Shown: positions 43,987-50,969 of the stretch, one piece after another | Position numbering within the stretch: position 1 is the stretch's first letter | How the letters are laid out: each line of letters opens with the position of its first letter | Source: DAMCZI01 sp032095175 | GTDB lineage: Bacteria; Bacillota; Clostridia; Clostridiales; Caloramatoraceae | DNA length: 64,000 nucleotides | Assembly: GCA_032095175.1 (NCBI GenBank) | Contig: DAMCZI010000011.1 | Coordinates: 1-64,000, forward strand | Direction of reading: 5' to 3' | Translations under genes and position numbers: made by a program | Notes under the pieces: model-generated | Seen by the model: the letters and a program-made list of their open reading frames with translations, nothing else | Database searches by the model: none | What the model was told of the DNA's origin: nothing

Positions 43987-44865
43987 ATGCCAAGGAAAAA
44001 TAGAAGTGACATTATATTTAATGATGCAGTATATCATGTATACCATAGAGGTAATAATAGTGAGTTTATATTCCAAAATAATAAGCATAAAGCATTTTTC
44101 CTGAAAGAATTAAAGGAGTACCGTAAAAAGTTTAGCTATGATCTACTAGCTTATGCCATCATGGATAATCATTACCATCTGATTGTAAAAACTTCAGAGA
44201 CCTCTATAAGTGATATAATGTTCAACGTTAATAATGTTATGAATAAATTTTTAAATAGAGAATTAAAGCGAACTGGACATGTATTTGAAGGTAGATATAA
44301 CTGTAAATTGATTGAATCAGATTCATATCTAATTTGGCTTTTAAGATATATTCATAGGAATCCTATCAGAGCCAACGTATGTAATGACTTAAATCAATAT
44401 AGATGGAATAGCCATTATTTTTATAAAAATGCCATATCCACTGAGTTTGTAAATACATACTTCCTATTAAGTATGTTTTCTGAAGATAAAAAAATAGCCT
44501 TAAAAAGCTATTTGAGGCTAATGGACATGCAAGGTAATGATCAAGATAGTGAATCTGATTTTGTACTAATAAAAAGTTCAATAGGATTAAAAGCTAATAT
44601 GACAATAACAATTCCAACTGAAGCAACCAACAAACTGCCAGAAAGAGAGTCTTTAGAAAGCATCTTCACATCAATTTTTATAACACAAGAGTTTCAAAAT
44701 TTAATAAAATCTAAAAGCAAGAATCGTAAACTAACTCCCCTAAAACTTCATTTTATCAATCAATCACTGCTCAATAAGTACTCACTTAAAGAAATATCAC
44801 AATATCTAAATACAGATGAATCCTCTATCTCCAAACTACTCTCAAGGCATAAGAATATTTTGTAA
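43987..44865 (+). CDS. REP-associated tyrosine transposase (RAYT, Y1/IS200-like)
   Basis: 292 residues from MPRKNRSD at 43987, with AAGGGGTGAG upstream; the frame opens at 43933 but that start has no ribosome site. Y1 HUH features: AVYHVYHRGNN, DNHYHLIVKT (HUH-type HYH), RYIHRNPIRA and GHVFEGRYN. A helical C-terminal tail (KEISQYLNTDESSISKLLSRH) looks like a DnaA/HTH domain. The stop codon lies at the edge of the right inverted repeat. A RAYT normally acts on REP palindromes, and similar palindromes lie elsewhere in the window. Confidence 0.88.
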   Translation: MPRKNRSDIIFNDAVYHVYHRGNNSEFIFQNNKHKAFFLKELKEYRKKFSYDLLAYAIMDNHYHLIVKTSETSISDIMFNVNNVMNKFLNRELKRTGHVFEGRYNCKLIESDSYLIWLLRYIHRNPIRANVCNDLNQYRWNSHYFYKNAISTEFVNTYFLLSMFSEDKKIALKSYLRLMDMQGNDQDSESDFVLIKSSIGLKANMTITIPTEATNKLPERESLESIFTSIFITQEFQNLIKSKSKNRKLTPLKLHFINQSLLNKYSLKEISQYLNTDESSISKLLSRHKNIL

Positions 44866-44893
44866 ATGTCAAATGTCAAGAGGCTGGCACCTA
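44864..44893. repeat. Right inverted repeat of the RAYT element
   Basis: aaatgtcaaatgtcaagagg-ctggcaccta, complement of 43886-43916, starting right at the transposase's stop codon. Confidence 0.85.
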
Positions 44894-44951
44894 GGGGGAT
44901 AACCAAAAGACAACCAAAGCAATAAAAATCTTCTTTATAAAAGTTTTAAAC

Positions 44952-44987
44952 AAAAAACCCTGTGAACCGCTATTTCACAGGGTTTTT
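44952..44987 (-). terminator. tRNA-Arg terminator brought by the island
   Basis: aaaaccctgtgaa and ttcacagggtttt pair over 13 bp, 4 bp after the tRNA 3' end on the minus strand, followed by TTTTTTG. Confidence 0.75.
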
Positions 44988-44990
44988 ATT

Positions 44991-45067
44991 TGGTGCGCCC
45001 AAGAGGATTCGAACCTCCGGCACACGGTTTAGGAAACCGTTGCTCTATCCTACTGAGCTATGGGCGC
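44991..45067 (-). tRNA. tRNA-Arg(CCT)
   Basis: 77 bp with encoded CCA. The acceptor gcgccca pairs with tgggcgc, and the anticodon loop TTCCTAA gives anticodon CCT, which reads AGG. The 3' part is duplicated at 40935-40979, showing that the gene served as an integration site. Confidence 0.97.
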
Positions 45068-45172
45068 ATATCTACGTGACAAATTATATTATATTATTAT
45101 ACTAATATTTTGTCAATTGTTATATTCAAGCAGCAAATTATATTATCTGCTCTAAACTAAAGGATAATAGTT

Positions 45173-45208
45173 GCCTCCCAAAGTGAGATGTTTCTCAAAC
45201 TGGGAGGC
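45173..45208 (-). terminator. Terminator of the threonyl-tRNA synthetase gene
   Basis: gcctccca/tgggaggc outer stem with an inner tgaga/tctca stem. The T-run is poor, so efficiency is uncertain. Confidence 0.5.
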
Positions 45209-45253
45209 TATTAATTAATATTTTATGAGTTTTGCAGCCATTATATACTTGTT

Positions 45254-46672
45254 CTATCTAAACATTGGCTGCATTGAAAGTTTATTACTAAGATTTAAAG
45301 CTTTATATGGCATGTTATTTTGCTTATCAATAAAGTAGCTTTTTATCTCATCTATGGAGATATTGTCGATTTTTTCACCTTCTCTGCTCTTAAGAGAATA
45401 CCTTTTGCTTTCCTTTTCATTTTGTCCCACTACTATTGAATAGGGAACCCAGCTTTGCGCACTATTTCTTATCTTTTTTGCCAGTCTTTCATCTCTGTCA
45501 TCTATATCACACCTTATTTTTCTCCCCAGTTTATCTATTATCTCTTCACATTCATCTATATATTCATCACTTACTGGGATAATTCTTAGCTGAACAGGGC
45601 TTAACCAGTAGGGAAGAACTGGTTTTTCCTTCATTAATGCTGCTTCAAGTATTGAATACATCCACCTTTCAATTGAACCTATTGAAGAGTGGCATATAAT
45701 GCAGCCCTTGATTTCTCCGTCAATATCAAGATAGTTGATTCCATAAAGCTTTGCATCCTTAACATCCAGTTGAACAGTTGATAATTGGACAAAGCCGTCT
45801 CCACAATCAATTGCTTGAAACTCACTCTTTATTGCCCAGTAGTGCTTCATATCAGATAAAAGCTCAATATAAACTGGACTATCACCATATTGCACAAGGT
45901 CAAGAATCTCCTGCTTGTGTTCATAATAGAAATCCTCTACTGCTCTAAAAACTGGCACAAATTGAATATTCATCTCCCTTGCAAGATCATAGTAGCTTTT
46001 ATAAATCTCCTTGTATTCCTTAAAACCCTCACTTAGATCCTTTGTAAAGCTGTGTATGTCTGGCATCGAAAAGGCTCTAAGTCTTTTAAGCCCTACAAGG
46101 GAACCACGCCTTTCATATCTGAAACTCTTTGAGTATTCATATACTCTCATAGGAAGGTTTTTATAACTTAATCTTGCATCCTTAAGCATCCTGAAAAGTC
46201 CAAAATCTCCTGCAAATCTTAATATAAAATCTGAATCCTTTCCTGGTACATTTACAATGTAATGACTTTCATGAAAGGATTTAACCTGTTCTTGAATATC
46301 CTTTTCATTATAGTTATACATAAGGGGAGTTTCAATTTTTAAGGACTTTAATCTGTTGAGAGCAATTTCCTCAGCCCATTCCTTAATTAAATCAAAAACC
46401 AGACTTCCCTTAGGGTAAAATCTAAAGTGTCCTGAATCACTGGCTGGTTCATAATCAACAAGCTCTAGCTTTTGCATTGCTTGTATTGATTTCGGTACAC
46501 TGCCTCCCCCCTTTAGCCCTTTTTCTTCTAATATAAATTTGTTTAAAATGTCATTCTCCTTAAGGATATTTCTCATTTCCTCTTTATTGTCAACATTATA
46601 TTCCACACCGTTTTTATCAAGGATTATTCCTCTTTTTTGTATCATGGCATTTATCATATCTCTATTTAACAT
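45254..46672 (-). CDS. thrS: Threonyl-tRNA synthetase, short archaeal-type
   Basis: 472 residues from the ATG at 46672, 8 bp after GGAGG (the frame opens at 46687). Class II motif 2 is FRYERRG (about 184-190), motif 3 HSSIGSIERW (328-337), and the anticodon domain starts at PYWLSPVQLRIIPVSDEY. LVGLKRLRAFSMPDIHSF looks archaeal rather than bacterial ThrRS. The TGS and editing domains of normal bacterial ThrRS (about 640 residues) are missing. Of the zinc ligands, H207 and H328 are present, but the usual Cys appears to be D156 (AGDFG). A Thr T-box precedes it. The cell probably also has a standard ThrRS elsewhere. Confidence 0.82.
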   Translation of the reverse strand: MLNRDMINAMIQKRGIILDKNGVEYNVDNKEEMRNILKENDILNKFILEEKGLKGGGSVPKSIQAMQKLELVDYEPASDSGHFRFYPKGSLVFDLIKEWAEEIALNRLKSLKIETPLMYNYNEKDIQEQVKSFHESHYIVNVPGKDSDFILRFAGDFGLFRMLKDARLSYKNLPMRVYEYSKSFRYERRGSLVGLKRLRAFSMPDIHSFTKDLSEGFKEYKEIYKSYYDLAREMNIQFVPVFRAVEDFYYEHKQEILDLVQYGDSPVYIELLSDMKHYWAIKSEFQAIDCGDGFVQLSTVQLDVKDAKLYGINYLDIDGEIKGCIICHSSIGSIERWMYSILEAALMKEKPVLPYWLSPVQLRIIPVSDEYIDECEEIIDKLGRKIRCDIDDRDERLAKKIRNSAQSWVPYSIVVGQNEKESKRYSLKSREGEKIDNISIDEIKSYFIDKQNNMPYKALNLSNKLSMQPMFR

Positions 46673-46707
46673 TTTATTTTCCTCCATTCAATATATAAAT
46701 TTTGATC

Positions 46708-46824
46708 ACTATATAAATCGCAATAAAGATTTTGAATAATGTATATTGCAATTTATTAATCAAGGAATATGATTTTGCATAAATGTTTAGGATCGAGCAA
46801 TGTAGAATCATTTATGCAAAACAT
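46708..46824. repeat. Paired-hairpin repeat, complete copy 2
   Basis: 117 bp, same length and structure as 7648-7764. Hairpin 1 is ataaatcgcaata...tattgcaattta, hairpin 2 is ttttgcataaatg...catttatgcaaaa. It lies in the leader between the attenuator-like hairpin and the ThrRS start, 36 bp upstream of the latter. Confidence 0.82.
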
Positions 46825-46858
46825 ATCGGACTCTGCTGAAACATTTTATAAAAAGCAA

Positions 46859-46883
46859 GGGCATCGGTGATTAACCGATGCCC
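46859..46883 (-). terminator. Strong hairpin in the ThrRS leader
   Basis: gggcatcggt and accgatgccc form a 10-bp GC-rich stem, followed on the minus strand by TTGCTTTTT. It stands between the T-box and the ThrRS gene, so it must be bypassed or regulated for ThrRS expression. Confidence 0.75.
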
Positions 46884-46926
46884 TCTAAAAATATTTAATT
46901 AGCATAGTTTACCACTGGGAAACCCC

Positions 46927-47020
46927 TTCGAATTGCCCTGTGGTTTAGCTACAATTATTCTTTACATTAAAAGCGTTTCAAGCCTGTTTGTTACAGGTGA
47001 CAGAGCCCGAGCAATTCGAA
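46927..47020 (-). promoter_or_regulatory. Alternative RNA pairings in the ThrRS leader
   Basis: ttcgaattgc (46927-46936) and gcaattcgaa (47011-47020) can pair perfectly. The second arm lies in codons of the small leader frame. The first arm also lies in the loop of another possible stem (accac-ggg with ccc-gtggt, about 46910-46945). The two folds exclude each other, like an attenuator switch. Confidence 0.45.
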
Positions 47021-47082
47021 AAGCTTATTAAATTAGTTGAATATGCATTTTTCGTGGTGGTTATAAATAATATTCTTCTCAT
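46978..47082 (-). CDS. Possible 34-residue Thr-rich leader peptide
   Basis: An ATG with a strong GAAAGGAG ribosome site opens a 34-codon frame just after the T-box terminator. It begins MRRILFITTTKN: three consecutive Thr codons (ACC ACC ACG) near the start, five Thr in total, reminiscent of the thr operon leader of enteric bacteria. Its last part overlaps one arm of a possible alternative fold, and a hairpin terminator follows. It might instead be the start of a deleted gene formerly behind the T-box. Confidence 0.45.
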   Translation of the reverse strand: MRRILFITTTKNAYSTNLISFSNCSGSVTCNKQA

Positions 47083-47112
47083 TGCTCTTACTCCTTTCAA
47101 TTATAATTATAA

Positions 47113-47350
47113 ATAAAAAACTCCCGTCCCTAAATAAATGGGACGAGAGTAACTCACGTGGTTCCACCCAAATTATACCTAAACAAAAGGTATCACTTGT
47201 AGGATTATAACGTAATCACCGGTAAGGCTTACTGTTATTTCAGCCTACAGCTTAGAAGTGGTTTTCGATTAAACGCATTTAGAACTGCTTTCAGCCGCCG
47301 ACAGCTCCTCTCTTAAAACCGTTTTTAATCTACTCTTCTTCGTCATAGCA
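47113..47350 (-). ncRNA. T-box leader, threonine specifier
   Basis: The T-box core GGGTGGAACCACG (minus strand, about 47155-47169) is followed by a terminator hairpin ctcgtccc/gggacgag (47121-47148) and TTTTTT. Stem I runs from about 47340 to 47253. The specifier loop reads GAAAACCA, placing ACC (Thr, 47260-47262) in the codon position. Uncharged tRNA-Thr would stabilise the antiterminator. The nearest downstream gene is the archaeal-type ThrRS. Confidence 0.9.
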
Positions 47351-47590
47351 ATTTTTAGATGTTTATTGTTACCAATTATAGCCTCCTAAAAATCCTTTGT
47401 CAACTATATTTTTTACATATACATTCTTATTTATTACATATGTTTTGCATATACATTTTCTATGATAAAGCTTTACTTTCTATTAGCACTTAGTATAACC
47501 ATTAAACTATGAGTTACCACATAAGCTTCAAATTGTAAATTAATCCAACATATACTCATACATATTTTTTCATAATTATGGTATACTATC
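47351..47590. other. Gene-free AT-rich DNA
   Basis: No open frame with a ribosome site. It should contain the T-box promoter at its left end (minus strand) and the promoter of the 53-residue gene at its right (tatact at about 47582). Confidence 0.35.
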
Positions 47591-47602
47591 CACGTAAAAA
47601 TA

Positions 47603-47633
47603 AAAACCACAGAAGGATGGCTGTGGAGGTTTT
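47603..47633 (+). promoter_or_regulatory. 5' leader hairpin of the small membrane-peptide gene
   Basis: aaaaccacag and ctgtgg-aggtttt form a stem near the presumed transcript start. A TATACT box lies just upstream. Confidence 0.4.
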
Positions 47634-47698
47634 GAACATTTTATCCTCCTTGGGCTATTGGTGATTATTTCACTGTAGCTAAGGGGGTGGTATTGGAT

Positions 47699-47860
47699 AT
47701 GCTAGAATCTATCATAAAAAGTATATGCGTTATTTATATTATACGATTAGTTTTAGAACATAATCTTTTTATATCACGCATAAAGATCAATGTAAAATTT
47801 CTCGGTCTTGATATAGAAATGGATAGCAAAGAGAAAAAGCACCCATCCCGCGAAGATTAG
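47699..47860 (+). CDS. Possible 53-residue membrane peptide, type I toxin-like
   Basis: An ATG follows AAGGGGGTGG. The peptide has a hydrophobic N-terminal half (IIKSICVIYIIRLVLEH) and a polar, charged C-terminal part ending KEKKHPSRED, a layout common in toxic peptides of type I toxin-antitoxin loci. The end of the frame overlaps a terminator-like hairpin (47834-47869). A 10-base stretch in the leader (gggctattgg, 47652-47661) is complementary to one after the gene (ccaatagccc, 47900-47909). I do not recognise a family. Confidence 0.45.
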   Translation: MLESIIKSICVIYIIRLVLEHNLFISRIKINVKFLGLDIEMDSKEKKHPSRED

Positions 47861-47869
47861 TGCTTTTTT
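47834..47869 (+). terminator. Terminator overlapping the end of the 53-residue gene
   Basis: aaaaagcac/gtgctttttt stem followed by T residues. The stop codon lies within the hairpin. Confidence 0.6.
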
Positions 47870-47936
47870 CTAAAAATTCATAATAAAAATGTACATTATC
47901 CAATAGCCCTAAAACAAAATAAATGTTCTAAGTATG

Positions 47937-47959
47937 CTTAGTGTTACCCACTAAGCATT
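47937..47959. terminator. Palindromic hairpin downstream
   Basis: tgcttagtg and cactaagca form a 9-bp stem with a 5-nt loop. On the plus strand TTTCTTATTT follows. It may be the second 3' end for the small gene or the end of an opposing RNA. Confidence 0.5.
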
Positions 47960-48419
47960 TCTTATTTATATTATATCAAATCTTTATAAAAAATAAACAT
48001 TATTTTTTAAGCAAATATACAATATATAAATTACCGCATCCATAACAAAAATGCACCCTAATGGGTGCACTAATAAATGGTAGGGGGAACATCCTCACCG
48101 AGGAGAAACATTTTAAAAGTTGTGTTTTATATATACAATATTGTAAAGTAAATTTTCAATTTCATAATTTTTAATCGCTTATTTAATATTATACAACTTT
48201 TCACTTTATTTGCAAGGTTATTACATTATTATTCTTATATTTTTATTTATATACAGTCTCTTATGTGTATTTTAAATAAAAATTCGATTTTTTGTTTAGA
48301 TTATATATATCTAATGCAAAAATTCAATATAGTTAATTTCGACATATTACACATGTTTTTTACATTTTGGTATATAATATATAATTAGAAGGAAATATAT
48401 ATGTTTAGGAAGTGGGGAT
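47960..48419. other. Gene-free region before the carboxyltransferase gene
   Basis: 460 bp without a convincing gene. A hairpin tgcaccc/gggtgca (48052-48069) is followed by TTTTTG on the minus strand, so a small minus-strand RNA starting near 48120 could end there. The remainder is AT-rich and probably holds the promoter of the 48420 gene. Confidence 0.35.
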
Positions 48420-49808
48420 ATGCGCGTAAATATAACGGAAACCGTATTAAGAGATGCAAATCAATCTCTTATTGCGACAAGAATGAAATTTGATGATTTT
48501 AAAGACATATTAGAAACACTGGATAAAGCAGGATATTATTCCCTTGAGGTATGGGGTGGTGCTACTTTTGACTCATGTCTAAGATATCTAAAGGAAGACC
48601 CATGGGAAAGGCTTAGAAAAATAAGAGCACAGGTTAAAAACACCAAGCTCCAAATGCTTTTAAGAGGTCAAAACCTTCTTGGGTATAAGCATTATCCTGA
48701 TGATGTTGTAAGAAGCTTTATTAAACATTCTGTAAAGAACGGCATTGATATTATAAGAATATTCGATGCATTAAATGATCTACGAAACATAGAAGTTGCA
48801 GTTGATGAAACCCTCAAACAGGGTGCCCATGCACAGGGAACCATCTGCTACACAACAAGTCCAATACACAACCTTGAAAGCTATGCAAAGCTGGGAAAAT
48901 CCCTTGAAGCTATGGGAGTAAACTCCATATGTATAAAGGATATGGCAGGAATTATGGGACCAAGAGAATCCTATGAGCTCGTTAAAGCTCTTAAAGAATC
49001 TGTAAAAATTCCTGTATTCCTTCATACTCACAGTACAACAGGTCTTGGACCTATGACATACCTTAAGGCAATAGAAGCTGGACTTGATGGAATTGATACC
49101 GCTATTTCTTCTTTTTCAGGAGGAACAGCACAGCCAGCAACAGAGACTATGAATTATGCCTTAAAGGAACTTGGCTATGAAACAGGACTTGACAGCAAGC
49201 TGCTTAAATCAATAAATGACCACTTTAAGCCTATAAAGGACAGATTTATAGCTTCAGGACAGCTTAATCCTTTTGTACTTGGAACGGAAACTGATGCATT
49301 AACCTATCAGGTACCTGGTGGAATGCTTTCAAACCTTATAGCACAACTTAAGGAACAAAATTCTCTCAACAGACTTGAGGAGGTTTTATCTGAGGTTCCG
49401 AGGGTAAGGGAGGATCTTGGTTATCCACCTCTTGTTACTCCAATGAGTCAAATGGTAGGAACCCAGGCTGCAATGAATGTACTGTCTGGCGAAAGATATA
49501 AAATAGTATTAAAGGAAGTTAAAGCCTATATTAGAGGCGAATATGGAAAGGCACCAGGAAAAATAAATACTGAGCTTGTTAAAAAGATACTTGGGGATGA
49601 GAAACCTATGGAAGGAAGATTTGCAGACACATTAGAACCTGTATTTGAATCCACAAGGGCGAATATAAAGGAGCTTACAAAAACTGATGAGGATATATTG
49701 TCCTACCTACTTTTCCCTGCTGTGGCTGAACCATTCCTAAGAAAAAGAATTCAATCTGAAAAAGAACCTAATAAGATTACTGTAAGCTATGCAATAGAAG
49801 CAATCTAG
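48420..49808 (+). CDS. Oxaloacetate decarboxylase alpha / pyruvate carboxylase subunit B carboxyltransferase
   Basis: 462 residues. An HMGL-like TIM barrel with the metal/substrate motif ETVLRDANQSL (7-17), the carboxylated lysine in CIKDMAGIMG, and HTHSTTG metal ligands, then the conserved PYC_OADA helical domain (GGMLSNL, PPLVTPMSQ). It moves a carboxyl group between biotin and pyruvate/oxaloacetate. It ends without the biotinyl domain (no MKM motif), so a separate biotin carrier is needed. No decarboxylase beta/gamma or biotin genes are near. Whether it belongs to a Na+ pump, a transcarboxylase or pyruvate carboxylase is open. Confidence 0.85.
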   Translation: MRVNITETVLRDANQSLIATRMKFDDFKDILETLDKAGYYSLEVWGGATFDSCLRYLKEDPWERLRKIRAQVKNTKLQMLLRGQNLLGYKHYPDDVVRSFIKHSVKNGIDIIRIFDALNDLRNIEVAVDETLKQGAHAQGTICYTTSPIHNLESYAKLGKSLEAMGVNSICIKDMAGIMGPRESYELVKALKESVKIPVFLHTHSTTGLGPMTYLKAIEAGLDGIDTAISSFSGGTAQPATETMNYALKELGYETGLDSKLLKSINDHFKPIKDRFIASGQLNPFVLGTETDALTYQVPGGMLSNLIAQLKEQNSLNRLEEVLSEVPRVREDLGYPPLVTPMSQMVGTQAAMNVLSGERYKIVLKEVKAYIRGEYGKAPGKINTELVKKILGDEKPMEGRFADTLEPVFESTRANIKELTKTDEDILSYLLFPAVAEPFLRKRIQSEKEPNKITVSYAIEAI

Positions 49809-49815
49809 CAAAAAC

Positions 49816-49850
49816 GGCGAAGGGAAACAACAAATCCCTTCGCCACTTTT
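49816..49850 (+). terminator. Terminator after the carboxyltransferase gene
   Basis: ggcgaaggga/tcccttcgcc stem with a 9-nt loop, followed by ACTTTTTATT. Confidence 0.85.
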
Positions 49851-50007
49851 TATTCCATCTCAAAGCTCGAGCTTCTATAGTATAGAACTCATAATCATAA
49901 CACATAGTTAATTTTCTAGAACTAATTGTAAATATATTTCATTATGCAATATCAATATATTGACTTGTAGTATTGAATACTATATAATAAATATGAGGTG
50001 AAATATT

Positions 50008-50601
50008 ATGTTGAGTAAAGATGACATTTTAAATTTAATAGATGACTTATCACTTCTAGATGACATAAAGCCCTCAGATATACCTGATATGAACCTTTAT
50101 ATGGAACAGGTAACTACTTTAATTGAGGATAAATTAGGACACCTCAAAAGAAGTGATGATGACAAACTATTAACTAAAACAATGATTAATAATTATACAA
50201 AATCCGGTATTTTAATGCCACCAAAAAACAAAAAATATTCAAAGCAGCATATTATACTCCTTATAATAATCTATTATTTGAAGCAGATACTTTCTATAAA
50301 CGATATCCACACACTCCTTACCCCTATACTTAACAGTATGGACACTACCGACGATGACATTATTTCAATTACAGATATATACTCAACCTTCCTTGAATTA
50401 AAAAATGACGAATTTAAGAGCTACTATTCAGATTTCAACGAAAAATTCAAGGTTATAGAAAAGAAGGTTGATGAAATAAGCAGTGAAAACAAGGATACTG
50501 CAGGACTATTCCTTACAGTAATAATGCTGGTAGCGCAGGCAGATGCCCAAAAGAGACTTGCAGAAAAAATAATAGACAAATATTTTAATGATAAAAAGTA
50601 G
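50008..50601 (+). CDS. DUF1836-family protein
   Basis: 197 residues. LTKTMINNYTKSGILMPPKNKKYSKQH and ILLIIIYYLKQILSINDI resemble the MerR-like core of DUF1836 proteins, which are thought to be DNA-binding but have no established role. The C-terminal part is helical (LFLTVIMLVAQADAQKRLAEKI). The start ATG follows GAGGTG. A terminator lies directly behind the stop. Confidence 0.7.
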   Translation: MLSKDDILNLIDDLSLLDDIKPSDIPDMNLYMEQVTTLIEDKLGHLKRSDDDKLLTKTMINNYTKSGILMPPKNKKYSKQHIILLIIIYYLKQILSINDIHTLLTPILNSMDTTDDDIISITDIYSTFLELKNDEFKSYYSDFNEKFKVIEKKVDEISSENKDTAGLFLTVIMLVAQADAQKRLAEKIIDKYFNDKK

Positions 50602-50621
50602 GCCATAGGGCCTATTTTTTT
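50599..50621 (+). terminator. Terminator after the DUF1836 gene
   Basis: taggcc/ggccta stem with a 4-nt loop followed by TTTTTTT, overlapping the stop codon. Confidence 0.8.
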
Positions 50622-50710
50622 ATTGGTGTTTAAACCTTGATATTATTAATGTTTAAGTTAAATTTCAACTTCACTTTAACTTAATGCAGAAGTTAAACAG
50701 GGGTGGTATT

Positions 50711-50803
50711 AGGGTAGCAGGCATTTGAGTTTTGAGTTATTTAATAAAAGCATCTTACGATGCTTTTGATTAAATAACTCAAAGCTCAAGAGCCTGTCAC
50801 CTT
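50711..50803. repeat. REP-like palindrome, copy B
   Basis: agggtagcaggcatttgagt... and ...actcaaagctcaagagcctg-tcacctt form arms of about 35 bp; the centre aaagcatcttacgatgctttt is itself a palindrome, so the whole unit can fold as a single cruciform. Outer ends match the RAYT inverted repeats. The flanking gap (50622-50969) holds no gene. Confidence 0.78.
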
Positions 50804-50969
50804 GATGTTGTGCAGCAGCCTCTAGATAAAACGTTTGGTATTTCGAATCTATACTTTATCCACAACTCCCCAATTCTGTTGCTTCAACACATTTTTTAAT
50901 TTATAATCTTATCTATCAGGTTCATTGTATATCAGGCATATAAATTAATCACTATATAGGAGGAAAGAT

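Noticed and set aside
48052..48120. Antisense antitoxin RNA to the 53-residue peptide gene
   Set aside because: The candidate RNA's CCCCCTACC is not antiparallel-complementary to the peptide gene's ribosome site (GGGGGTGGT), so I could not support direct pairing.
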